From Candidatus Latescibacterota bacterium (lineage in GTDB: Bacteria > Latescibacterota > UBA2968): DNA of 64,000 nt. The stretch's first letter is position 1. Each line of letters opens with the position of its first letter. A program made the translations under genes and the position numbers. Below, one piece after another: positions 26,665-36,177 of this stretch. The stretch covers positions 30,486-94,485 of the forward strand of contig JAJDYX010000049.1 of assembly GCA_022824945.1 (NCBI GenBank), read 5' to 3'. The notes below the pieces were generated by a model. The model saw only the letters and a list, made by a program, of their open reading frames with translations, did no database searches and had not been told where the DNA came from.

Positions 26665-28536
26665 ATGACTCAAGAGGAATTATCAGAACTGCTCAATGCC
26701 TATGAATGGCGTGACATTGAGTTCAAAGAAGCACGCCGCGCTGTACCACGTAACTCGTACGAAACCGTTTCTGCATTTGCGAATACAGAAGGTGGACATC
26801 TTGTATTCGGTGTCAAGAAGGATGGTGAGGAACTTGACATCCTTGGTGTTATAGAGGTTGATAAAGTGCAGAATGAATTCCTTTCGACCTTGCGTCAATC
26901 GGATAAGATCAGTACCATCTTGAGGGTTCGGGAAGGACTGAAACAATATGAAAGTGTACCTCTTCTTGTCTTCTACATTCCCGAGGCACACCGTTCAGAG
27001 AAACCGGTTTATTTAAACGGAGATATTAAGCGGTCATTCGTTCGCAAAGGTGGCTGCGATGTTCGATGTTCGGACAATGAGAGAAACAGATTTCTGATTG
27101 ATGCCGCCGCAGAGCGTTATGAAAGCTATGCCACCGACTTTGATCTGCGTACAGCGTTCGACCTGGAGAGCATCAAATGGTATCGAGCGGTCTATGAAGG
27201 GAGGCCAGGGAATAGAGCCTTGGAAACGCTATCTAATACAGATTTTCTTAATGAGATGGGCTTACTTGTTGAACAAAACGGCGAGCGCCTTCCTTCGCGA
27301 GCTTCGGTCCTTCTATTTGGAACCAATGCAACCTTCCGACAACTCCTTCCACGGCCAACAGTAGATTGCCAACGATTCTCTTCAAATCGCGTCGATGCAG
27401 ATGCAGGTGCACGTTGGAATGACCGACTTGTGCTTGACGAAAATTTGATCCGTACCTGGCAATCCCTTATTGATTGGTACCTGAAGTTCTCTGAAACGCC
27501 ATTCCGAGTTGACACGACATCCCTGCAGCGTGATGATACGCCACCAGACTATCGCGCTGTCCGAGAAGCAATGGTCAACCTCCTTATCCATCAAGATTAT
27601 TCCGACCATTCTCGCAAGCCTGAAATCCGACATTATGCCGACCAGAGTGTCTTTTGGAACCCCGGCGACGCTTTTGCCGCGAATGCTGATCTACTCGAAC
27701 CCGGCGAAAAGGAGGTCCGAAATCCTCGAATCGTGACTGCCTTTCGGCGAATTGGACTAAGCGAAAATGCCGGTTGGGGGCTACGCGATGTATTCCGAAA
27801 TTGGCAGGAACTCGGGCACGTTCCGCCTCACATCTCAAATGATAAAGGACGTAAGTACTTTGAGTTGGTCTTAAAAAAGGAAGAACTCCTTTCAGAACAA
27901 CAGATTCTTTTTCAATCAACGCTCGGGGTTCAGCTCTCCGATGAACAAGCTCGGGTATTTGCGTTTGCCTGCCGTGAAATCGCAATTACGGTTCCTCAGA
28001 TCAAGGCTGTGACGGGTCTTGCTGGGCCAGATGCTATAAAGATTGCCGACGCTTTGGTCACAAAAGTGCTTTTTAGAGTCGTAGAATCCCAAAAAACTTA
28101 CGCCTTGGCAGAGCACTTAGAAGATCATTTCCGTCAAAGTAACCAGGACAGTGACCAACCCGAGGCACAGGGTGAGGACTTATCCACTGCACAAGTTCAG
28201 CCTAAGGATACCAACTTGTCTACTGCACAAGTTAGTACGCCAACGGAGAACTTGCCCACTGTACAAGTACCTTCTATAACAGAGCTTTCCTCAATCCATT
28301 GGGAAATTATAGATTTATGCGATGTGCCTCGTCGGTTATCCGAGATTCTGCAAGCCCTTGGCGTGTCCAGCCGAGGTTATTTCAAAGAACACCATCTCAA
28401 TCCATTGATTAAAGCTGGGATTATCGCAATGACCAATCCCGACAAACCAAGGGCATCAAATCAAAAATACGTGATCACGGAATCGGGAATTCAACTAAAG
28501 GCACGTCGATTGTCGAAAGTAGATAACCGGAGCTAA
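26665..28536 (+). CDS. AlbA_2 (Schlafen-like) DNA-binding / ATPase-like regulator within the BREX operon
   Basis: 623 residues. The N terminus (about 1-125) is an AlbA_2/Schlafen AlbA domain: WRDIEFKEARRAVPRNSYETVSAFANTEGGHLVFGV. The centre (about 290-400) has the COG2865-type GHKL-like segment with REAMVNLLIHQDYSD and GLSENAGWGLRDV. The C terminus ends in winged-helix sequence. The linker at residues about 503-535 repeats a short motif three times (DLSTAQV, NLSTAQV, NLPTVQV). This gene is not a core member of BREX-3 as described; it sits between brxC and pglX with gaps of five and four bases. A role as operon regulator or as an added effector is inference. Confidence 0.8.
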   Translation: MTQEELSELLNAYEWRDIEFKEARRAVPRNSYETVSAFANTEGGHLVFGVKKDGEELDILGVIEVDKVQNEFLSTLRQSDKISTILRVREGLKQYESVPLLVFYIPEAHRSEKPVYLNGDIKRSFVRKGGCDVRCSDNERNRFLIDAAAERYESYATDFDLRTAFDLESIKWYRAVYEGRPGNRALETLSNTDFLNEMGLLVEQNGERLPSRASVLLFGTNATFRQLLPRPTVDCQRFSSNRVDADAGARWNDRLVLDENLIRTWQSLIDWYLKFSETPFRVDTTSLQRDDTPPDYRAVREAMVNLLIHQDYSDHSRKPEIRHYADQSVFWNPGDAFAANADLLEPGEKEVRNPRIVTAFRRIGLSENAGWGLRDVFRNWQELGHVPPHISNDKGRKYFELVLKKEELLSEQQILFQSTLGVQLSDEQARVFAFACREIAITVPQIKAVTGLAGPDAIKIADALVTKVLFRVVESQKTYALAEHLEDHFRQSNQDSDQPEAQGEDLSTAQVQPKDTNLSTAQVSTPTENLPTVQVPSITELSSIHWEIIDLCDVPRRLSEILQALGVSSRGYFKEHHLNPLIKAGIIAMTNPDKPRASNQKYVITESGIQLKARRLSKVDNRS

Positions 28537-28540
28537 AAAA

Positions 28541-31282
28541 ATGGCTGAAAATCACGATGAACAGACTCTATTAGATTTAGAACACTCCACCAAGCCGCAG
28601 GAGCCAGTGGAATGCTTGGGCATGACCTTCGAAAACGACGAGAAGCGGCGGGAGTATTTCTTAGAGAAGCTACGCGAGAAGCTCAAAGACCCAGAATTTC
28701 GCAAGATCGAGGGTTTCCCCATTGGTGAGGATGAGGACATCCTTGCGCTATCCGATCCACCTTACTACACCGCATGTCCGAATCCATTCATTGAGGAGTT
28801 TATTAAGCACTACGGGAAGCCGTATGACCCGAACGATGGTTACGACAAGAAACCGTTCGCGGCGGATATCACAGAAGGTCGTCATACTTGGCTTTACAAA
28901 GCTCATACCTACCATACAAAGGTGCCACCTAAGGCAATTCAGAAATTCGTCGAGCACTACACCGATCCTGGAGAAATCGTTTTAGACGGATTTGCGGGCA
29001 GTGGTATGACCGCTGTGGCGGCACTCTTGGCAAACCCAACTCGCTCTACGCTCACATGCGACCTTTCTCCAGCTGCAAGCTTTATAGGCGCCTCTTATCT
29101 CGCAGAAATTGAACCTCAGATATTTCTTCGCGAGGCCAATCAAATAGCCGATCAACTCGATACCGAATTGGGATGGATGTATCAGCATTCTGATGGCTCA
29201 CCCACCAGTTCAATATGCAACTATTTTGTATGGTCGGATGTTTTCCTATGTAATTCGTGTGGTGCTGAAATTGTCTTCTGGGACGTCGCATTCGACAAGA
29301 AACTCAGGAAGTTTAGAAACACTTTCCAATGTCAGTCGTGTGGTGCTGAGAACTCAAAAAGTTCATCGGAGAGGGCACAGGAAACACTATTTGACCAATT
29401 ACTTAAAAGCACTTGGACGAGATACAAACAGGTGCCGGTCCTTGCAAGTATATCTCGGGGTGGTCGTCGTGCAGAAAAACGCAATATAAGTGACCTTGAC
29501 CTGCAAAACTTGTCAGTAGTAAGACGTACATCCCTTCCACTATCTGCTGGCCGATTTGCTATAAAAATGTTATTCCGCGATGACCAATGGGGTGACCAAT
29601 GGAAAAACTGTCTTCACCTCCGTCCAATTACACATGCGCATCAGCTATTCACAGAACGTCAGTTGCACTATATAGCCCGTTTCTATGAACTTTTGGACCT
29701 AAGTTGCCCAGTCCATTTAGCACTTCTTTTTACTGGCACCTCGGTTTTACAGAAGACTTCTCGTCTTATGGTTTATAACGCGGACGGCATTGGCAGAGTA
29801 CAAAAGGGGACCTTGTATATTTCCTCAGTTTTTCAAGAGATGCGTTTAAGCCACATGCTCAAGATTGCCGCAAAAGACATGCTACGTGCGGCGAATGAAG
29901 GGATGTGGACAACGCTTCCCTTGAAGAGTAGGAGAGACAAGACTTGTCATATGGTTTGGGCAGGTTCTTCTACTGCACTCGGAATTCCCGAAAATTCCGT
30001 TGACTATGTCTTCGTTGATCCACCATTCGGGGCAAATATTCCTTACTCAGAAGTCAACTTTCTTTGGGAAACATTCTTAGGTGTATTTACAAACATGATA
30101 CCTGACGCAATTCAAAGCTCAATCCAAAATAAAACTATTGCAGATTACCAACAATTGATGGAGTACTGTTTCACAGAGTTCAGGAGGGCACTGAAACCAG
30201 GTCGCTGGATCACTACAGAGTTTCACAATAGCAAGAACAGCGTTTGGACTGCGATACAAGAATCTTTAAGCCGTGCGGGTTTAGTTGTTGCAGATATTCG
30301 TATCCTAGACAAAAAACAGAAGTCATTCAAACAGGCAACTACTGCTGGTGCGGTTAAACAGGATCTTGTTATCTCTGCCTACAAGCCCAATGGCGGCCTT
30401 GAATACCGCTTTCAACTAACCTCCGGAACAGAAGAAGGCGTTTGGGATTTCGTTCGATCACATTTGAAGCAATTGCCGGTATTCGTTACCAAAGACGACC
30501 AAGCCGAAGTCATTGCTGAACGACAAAATTTCCTACTCTTTGACCGCATGGTGGCGTTCCATGTTCAGCGCGGTGTGACTGTTCCTTTATCAGCCGCTGA
30601 GTTCTACGCTGGTCTGGAACAACGCTTTCCAGCGCGTGAAGGTATGTATTTCCTATCAGATCAAGCGGCGGAATACGATAAGAAACGCCTGACCGTCAAG
30701 GATATTCTCCAACTCCAGCTTTTCGTCTCAGACGAGGCATCAGCCATTGAGTGGCTCAAACAGCAACTGACTAAGAAGCCTCAAACCTTTCAAGATATTC
30801 ATCCACAGTTTCTGAAAGAGCTTGGCGGTTGGCAAAAGCATGAAAAGGCCATGGAACTTTCCGTGCTGCTTGAACAGAACTTCCTGCGCTATGATGGCAG
30901 GGATGAAGTGCCCAGCCAGATTCATGGGTACCTCTCCTCAAATTTCAAAGACCTCCGCAACCTACCTAAGACCGATCCCACTCTCAAAACCAAGGCTAAA
31001 AATCGCTGGTACGTGCCCGACCCAAACAAGGCTACTGATCTGGAGAAATTGCGCGAGCGGGCATTGATGCGCGAGTTTGAGGAATACCGAGAATCCAAAC
31101 AAACACGGCTGAGGGTATTCCGCCTTGAAGCCATTCGCGCCGGATTCAAAAAGGCCTGGCAGGAACATGACTACGACACCATCATCACCGTGGCCAATAA
31201 GATATCAGAGCAGGTTCTTCAGGAAGATTCGAAACTTCTTATGTGGTACGACCAGGCGGTGACGAGGAAAGGAGACGAGTGA
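28541..31282 (+). CDS. pglX: BREX DNA methyltransferase, PglX-type (zinc-ribbon insert)
   Basis: 913 residues. An early SDPPYYTACPNPF motif (about 66-80) precedes AdoMet motif I (VLDGFAGSGMT, about 147-157); a four-Cys zinc ribbon follows (CNSC about 237-240, CQSC about 264-267); then catalytic motif IV VDPPFG near 492-497. This fits the PglXI-like N6-adenine methylase of BREX-3, which marks host DNA. The helical C terminus ends close to the next gene. A GGAG site precedes the ATG. The central part (roughly 29.1-30.4 kb, zinc ribbon to motif IV) looks more A+T-rich than both ends, as expected for exchange of a specificity region. Confidence 0.82.
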   Translation: MAENHDEQTLLDLEHSTKPQEPVECLGMTFENDEKRREYFLEKLREKLKDPEFRKIEGFPIGEDEDILALSDPPYYTACPNPFIEEFIKHYGKPYDPNDGYDKKPFAADITEGRHTWLYKAHTYHTKVPPKAIQKFVEHYTDPGEIVLDGFAGSGMTAVAALLANPTRSTLTCDLSPAASFIGASYLAEIEPQIFLREANQIADQLDTELGWMYQHSDGSPTSSICNYFVWSDVFLCNSCGAEIVFWDVAFDKKLRKFRNTFQCQSCGAENSKSSSERAQETLFDQLLKSTWTRYKQVPVLASISRGGRRAEKRNISDLDLQNLSVVRRTSLPLSAGRFAIKMLFRDDQWGDQWKNCLHLRPITHAHQLFTERQLHYIARFYELLDLSCPVHLALLFTGTSVLQKTSRLMVYNADGIGRVQKGTLYISSVFQEMRLSHMLKIAAKDMLRAANEGMWTTLPLKSRRDKTCHMVWAGSSTALGIPENSVDYVFVDPPFGANIPYSEVNFLWETFLGVFTNMIPDAIQSSIQNKTIADYQQLMEYCFTEFRRALKPGRWITTEFHNSKNSVWTAIQESLSRAGLVVADIRILDKKQKSFKQATTAGAVKQDLVISAYKPNGGLEYRFQLTSGTEEGVWDFVRSHLKQLPVFVTKDDQAEVIAERQNFLLFDRMVAFHVQRGVTVPLSAAEFYAGLEQRFPAREGMYFLSDQAAEYDKKRLTVKDILQLQLFVSDEASAIEWLKQQLTKKPQTFQDIHPQFLKELGGWQKHEKAMELSVLLEQNFLRYDGRDEVPSQIHGYLSSNFKDLRNLPKTDPTLKTKAKNRWYVPDPNKATDLEKLRERALMREFEEYRESKQTRLRVFRLEAIRAGFKKAWQEHDYDTIITVANKISEQVLQEDSKLLMWYDQAVTRKGDE

Positions 31283-34074
31283 TGTTTATCGAGGTAGTTA
31301 AACCACAAGGTGCGCCCAATACAGAAAAGGGAAACCTCTTGGAAGAACTTGCGGAAGAATTTCTGGAGAGGCAAGGATATGAGGTCTTAAATCAAGTTCG
31401 GGTTACTGCCTCTGAATTAGATTTGCTGTGTAAACACAAAGTTTCGGGGAAAGAAATTTATGTAGAGTGCAAGGCTCATAAGGATTCTCTTTCTACGAAT
31501 GTTTTAAAAAATCTCCTTGGGACGGTAGATTTCCACGAATATTCCGAAGGTTGGCTTATCAGTACTGGTCCATTGGGAAAGGATGCCAAAGGTTTTATGG
31601 CCCAGTGGGAAAAGAAGGAGCCTGAAAAGAAAGAGAAGTTAAGCATCTATACGCCCGATAGAGTTCTGAGGTCGCTGCAGGACGCCAAGGTAATAACACC
31701 TCCACCCAGTGAAAGAGCAACAGAACTTATACAGAGGCCAGAGCTTTCGATGGGCGATTGGGGATTACTTATAACTCCTTGGGGAAAATACTGGGCAGGT
31801 ACAGTATTGGTTAATGGATTACCCAAATCGGTAATCTTGTTTTGCGCCCATCGGGGTCATCAAATTACTGATGCAACTGTCTTTGAAAAAATTAAAATGT
31901 CAGACTGCAGTTTGAAGGAATTGGATTTTTTAGGTGTTGAAAGTACTGAACAATCCATAGAAGAAATGGTACAGCAAAAAGATACAGCAATTGTTGAGGT
32001 TGAGTTTGGAGAGAAATGGTTTGACTATCGTCCTGCTCGCCCAGAGCATTTTGTTGGACGAAAAAAGGTGCAACAAGAACTTCGACAATTTTTTACTAAT
32101 GTAAAGATGGGCAGAACAGAATCGCGTGTCTTTGCTATAAAAGGCGATTCTGGCATTGGGAAGAGTTCTCTCGTGGCGAAGATGCGAGCTGTGGCTAAGG
32201 TTAGTAACAAACCAAATAATCTATTTCTTTACGCTGTTGATATGAGAGCTGCTAATGATGCCTCTTATGTCTCCTCTGCCCTTATGAAAACCTTAAAAAC
32301 AGCCGCAGATCAAGACTTCGGTCATAAAAAAGATCTGAAAATCAGCAATTATACTGATCCACTGCAGAGTGAGTCTATTAGCACATTCCTATCTGAATGC
32401 AAGAGAAAGCATGAATTGATTATTCTTGTCTTTGATCAGTTTGAAGAATTGTACTCGAAGCCGGAATTGTTTGCTGTCTTTGAGGCAGCAAAGAAGCTTA
32501 TGTTTTCTGCTATATCAGCTTCTTCAAACTTGGTACTGGGATTTGCATGGAAAACAGATAGTTCTGTACCCCAAGAACATCCCGCTTACCACATGTGGCA
32601 TGAACTATCCGACCACCGATTTGAGGTGTTACTCAAACCATTTAGCCATTCAGATGCTGAGCAATCTTTAAAGATTTTTGAAGCCGAACTAGGTGAAAAA
32701 ATTCGGCCAGAACTCCGTAAATATCTATTGGAAAATAGCCAAGGATATCCTTGGCTATTAAAAAAATTGTGCATACATTTTTATCATCAATTGGAAAATG
32801 ATGTCAGTCAACAGGAGTTGGCAAACCGATCATTAGATATTTCATCTCTATTTGACCAAGATTTGAACATTCTGAATGATTCAGAAATGGGATGTCTAAA
32901 ATTAGTCGCAAAGAACGCACCGATGGATTGGTATGAAATCCTTGAAAGTGCTGGACACGAGGTAGTTCAATCTCTTCAGAATAAGCGTCTGCTGATCAGA
33001 CGAGGGGATAAGCTTAATCTATATTGGGATATTTTTCGTGATTATGTGCTTTCTGGTACCATACCATCAATTCCGTTTACCTACATTCCTCAATCACCAT
33101 CTATAGATGCGTTGCTACGTGTTTCGCAGGAACTTGATGATGCAGAAGGTAAATCGCTCCAAGAATTGGCAGACGGGTCAAAACTTCAGGAAAGTACTGT
33201 CAGAAATATAATACACGATTTAGAACAATTTGGAGTTATAAGCATTGCAGATGGTCAGATCAAAATTGATAATCACTTAAAGGATTTTGGTGAGAGATCA
33301 ATTTTATCCAATATTAGAATACTATTTAAAAGACACGCATTCACTGAATTATTACAAAATAATAATACTCTGAAGCCAGCTAATATGGAGCAGTTGATAA
33401 CCTATCTCAAACAGATAAATCCCACTGCACAACACCATATTCGCACTTGGAACGCGTATGCCAAAAGAATGGTTATTTGGTTACAAGCCCTTGGTTTAAT
33501 CCGCAGTGAGAATGATAGAATCAGGTACGAAGATTTGGGTGATATTTCTGATGATGATGTAAGAAGATGGGGTGGTGAACGAAAAAGAATAGTTTTTTTA
33601 GGGGATACTTCACCGGCGAAAGTGGTCGAAGCTTTTGACTTGTTAAAGCAGGAGGCAAAATCGCAGATTAGCATGAAGAATTTGGGATTCCGAAATGCGT
33701 GTGCTGTCTTGTACCGTTTTCGGTTAATCGAATTGACATCTACAGGTGAATACCGAGTGCCTGAATGTGTTATTGGTTCTTCGTCAATAAAGGCAATTTG
33801 GGAAGAAGTTGGCAAGGAAGAATCAGTCAGACTAGCAATAAAAATATTAAACAAAAACCCTCATCTTTCAGCTATGCAAATTGGTGAAGATATAGCTAAA
33901 AAATTTGAAAGAAACTGGAAACCTGCTACCTTTCAACGAGTTGGCAATAGCCTCCGTCAATGGGGAGAGTGGCTAATGACCCCTACCAGTGATGGTTCTA
34001 TCCCGTCCCCACCAGGACGCAAGACATTAAAACATAATACACAACTCCATTTATTTGATTTAGAGAAAGAATGA
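31282..34074 (+). CDS. Mrr-like nuclease fused to STAND-type NTPase, in the BREX helicase position
   Basis: 930 residues from the ATG at 31282, which overlaps the methylase stop as TGATG behind GGAG, so translation is coupled. Residues about 10-110 are a PD-(D/E)XK nuclease of Mrr type: D47 in ELDLL, then E62-C-K64 (YVECKAH), a normal E-x-K pair. From about 265 comes a STAND/AAA_16-like NTPase: HFVGRKKVQQEL, Walker A GDSGIGKS (288-295), Walker B LVFDQFEE (about 382-389). The C-terminal 350 residues hold winged-helix-like repeats. BREX-3 normally has the helicase BrxHII in this place. The gene is visibly more A+T-rich than brxC, pglX ends and pglZ, suggesting separate acquisition. Confidence 0.8.
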   Translation: MFIEVVKPQGAPNTEKGNLLEELAEEFLERQGYEVLNQVRVTASELDLLCKHKVSGKEIYVECKAHKDSLSTNVLKNLLGTVDFHEYSEGWLISTGPLGKDAKGFMAQWEKKEPEKKEKLSIYTPDRVLRSLQDAKVITPPPSERATELIQRPELSMGDWGLLITPWGKYWAGTVLVNGLPKSVILFCAHRGHQITDATVFEKIKMSDCSLKELDFLGVESTEQSIEEMVQQKDTAIVEVEFGEKWFDYRPARPEHFVGRKKVQQELRQFFTNVKMGRTESRVFAIKGDSGIGKSSLVAKMRAVAKVSNKPNNLFLYAVDMRAANDASYVSSALMKTLKTAADQDFGHKKDLKISNYTDPLQSESISTFLSECKRKHELIILVFDQFEELYSKPELFAVFEAAKKLMFSAISASSNLVLGFAWKTDSSVPQEHPAYHMWHELSDHRFEVLLKPFSHSDAEQSLKIFEAELGEKIRPELRKYLLENSQGYPWLLKKLCIHFYHQLENDVSQQELANRSLDISSLFDQDLNILNDSEMGCLKLVAKNAPMDWYEILESAGHEVVQSLQNKRLLIRRGDKLNLYWDIFRDYVLSGTIPSIPFTYIPQSPSIDALLRVSQELDDAEGKSLQELADGSKLQESTVRNIIHDLEQFGVISIADGQIKIDNHLKDFGERSILSNIRILFKRHAFTELLQNNNTLKPANMEQLITYLKQINPTAQHHIRTWNAYAKRMVIWLQALGLIRSENDRIRYEDLGDISDDDVRRWGGERKRIVFLGDTSPAKVVEAFDLLKQEAKSQISMKNLGFRNACAVLYRFRLIELTSTGEYRVPECVIGSSSIKAIWEEVGKEESVRLAIKILNKNPHLSAMQIGEDIAKKFERNWKPATFQRVGNSLRQWGEWLMTPTSDGSIPSPPGRKTLKHNTQLHLFDLEKE

Positions 34075-34170
34075 TTAATTCTTGGCAATACTGCACTGAC
34101 CACAGCAGTGCCTACAAGAATATAGGCTTCCAGACGCTTCGATGAGAACCGGATGATCAGGACAGTGCTC

Positions 34171-36177
34171 ATGAGTAACTGGCGCGAAGAGATTCTCAAA
34201 GAGTTCACGCCCAATGTGGCCCGTTTGACACTGGTCGCCGATCCTGACGGGTTGCTCATGGAAGAAGGTATTTTTGCGGGCATTCGTGCGCGGGGTTTTG
34301 AACTGATTCCATTCGAGGATCCTATTGCCTTTCGCTATGCCTACGAAACCAAATTTCGTTCTCAATGGGACAAAGGCGAGCAGACGGAACTGGTGGTCGT
34401 GCTACACTCGGCAGCGAGTGACCTCGCCACTCTACCCTACGACTTACTCCAGGTAGGTCGCCAATTGTCATTCAGCCTGGGAGAAATTTTTCCCAACCTG
34501 AGCTATCCGGTTGTAACCACGTTGGATCAGGGAGACCTGGACGCCCTGGACGATGCCCAGCGACAGCATACGCCCGGGGTGTTGGGCGATAACGCAACCA
34601 TAGAATTTATCCTGCGACATGTCTTCGATATTGCGCTTGAACTCATCAAAAAGCCATCCGATTTGCTGCGGGCACTACTGCGCCGCCATTACATGGAACA
34701 GCGGATTCCATCCTTGTTGGAAGAACGACTTGTCCAGTTGCTCCACCAGTTGAAGGGCTTTGCAGATTGGCCTCTTAACTCGATCATTCCAGATCGACAG
34801 GCGTTCTTCGCCTTTCTCCAAGAACGCTGGCCCATTTTTCTCGATCAGTTAGTGAGCCAACAAGTCACCGGTATTCGAGAACGCGACGCAAGTTATAGTT
34901 TGGCGTTTTCCGGTCCTAAAGAATTGCCATTCGATCACGACGACGTCCGCGTGTATATCGACAACTTGTTTCTCGAAGGGCTTCTTGACGTTGTGCCTTG
35001 TGAACAGACTGAGGTAGTGTCAGAAACCTGGGCCGTTGTTGGTATTCAAATAGATGAACAGGCAGATAGGAAACGCCGCGTCAAAGGGCTTCTTGATACC
35101 ATCGCCTCCACCATTCCAGATGAAAACGCACGCCATGACACCTGGTTGCATCTCGCCAGAAAGTGGGCAGAATTGGTTGCATTGGTACAGGAACCGGACG
35201 CGATGTTGCCTGAATCTGTGCATCATAGCATAGCGACGCGACAAGCTCAAATCGATGCTGCATTTGAGTCTTGGCTGGCTAACCGATATGCCGGATTGAG
35301 TAACCTGCCGCCAGTACCGCCGGTCATGCTGCATCACATCCCTCGCTTTCTCTCCAGACACATTCACGATGCTCAGGAACACAAGATAGCATTCATCCTG
35401 ATGGATGGCCTTTCGCTGGACCAATGGATTGTCGTCCGCAAGGAACTTGCCAGCCAACGCCTCGAATACAGTTTCGTTGAAAACGCGGTTTTTGCCTGGA
35501 TACCGACTATCACCTCGATTTCACGACAAACAGCCTTTGCTGGTAAGCCTCCCATCTATTTTCCAAACAGCGTCAACACCACGAACAAGGAGCCAGCGTT
35601 ATGGACGCAATTCTGGATAGACGAGGGGCTAAATCCACAAGAAGTCGGATATGCTAAAGGGCTGGGGGATGGTGCGCTGGATGATGTAGAAGAGATAATT
35701 GCTCAGCCACGGATGCGCGTTGTCGGTCTGGTTGTTGATAAAGTAGATAGAATCATGCACGGCATGCAACTCGGCACCGCTGGAATGCACAATCAAGTTC
35801 GGCAGTGGGCTACTCAACAGTTCATGGTCAATCTCATTGATCTGCTCCTGGATAACGGATTCCGCGTCATCTTATCTTCGGATCACGGTAATATTGAAGC
35901 CACTGGATGCGGGCAACCCTCTGAGGGCGCGGTTGCAGACCTGCGCGGTGGACGGGTGCGAGTGTATCCCAATTCAACATTGCGAGATCGAGTCAAAACG
36001 CGATTTTCAACCGCTATCGAATGGCCGCTACACGGTCTGCCAGAAAACTATTTGCCACTACTTGCCCCAGGTCGCACGGCATTTGTTAGAAAGAATGAGC
36101 GGCTGGTCGGTCATGGTGGCGCGACTCTTGAAGAACTCATCGTCCCACTCGTGCAAATCGACAGGAGGAATGGGTGA
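34171..36177 (+). CDS. pglZ: BREX type 3 phosphatase-like protein PglZ
   Basis: 668 residues from the ATG at 34171 (MSNWREEILKEF, the family's usual opening); an ATG six codons earlier is the alternative. The N-terminal blocks LTLVADPDGLL, GFELIPFEDPIAFRYAYE and the whole length match BREX-3 PglZ. The alkaline-phosphatase fold shows D412 (LMDGLSLDQW) and D571-H572 (SSDHGN) as metal ligands. PglZ is the signature component of all BREX systems and is needed for defence and methylation. A 96-base gap with a small hairpin (GCACTG/CAGTGC, 34093-34111) separates it from the preceding gene, the longest gap in the operon. Confidence 0.88.
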   Translation: MSNWREEILKEFTPNVARLTLVADPDGLLMEEGIFAGIRARGFELIPFEDPIAFRYAYETKFRSQWDKGEQTELVVVLHSAASDLATLPYDLLQVGRQLSFSLGEIFPNLSYPVVTTLDQGDLDALDDAQRQHTPGVLGDNATIEFILRHVFDIALELIKKPSDLLRALLRRHYMEQRIPSLLEERLVQLLHQLKGFADWPLNSIIPDRQAFFAFLQERWPIFLDQLVSQQVTGIRERDASYSLAFSGPKELPFDHDDVRVYIDNLFLEGLLDVVPCEQTEVVSETWAVVGIQIDEQADRKRRVKGLLDTIASTIPDENARHDTWLHLARKWAELVALVQEPDAMLPESVHHSIATRQAQIDAAFESWLANRYAGLSNLPPVPPVMLHHIPRFLSRHIHDAQEHKIAFILMDGLSLDQWIVVRKELASQRLEYSFVENAVFAWIPTITSISRQTAFAGKPPIYFPNSVNTTNKEPALWTQFWIDEGLNPQEVGYAKGLGDGALDDVEEIIAQPRMRVVGLVVDKVDRIMHGMQLGTAGMHNQVRQWATQQFMVNLIDLLLDNGFRVILSSDHGNIEATGCGQPSEGAVADLRGGRVRVYPNSTLRDRVKTRFSTAIEWPLHGLPENYLPLLAPGRTAFVRKNERLVGHGGATLEELIVPLVQIDRRNG

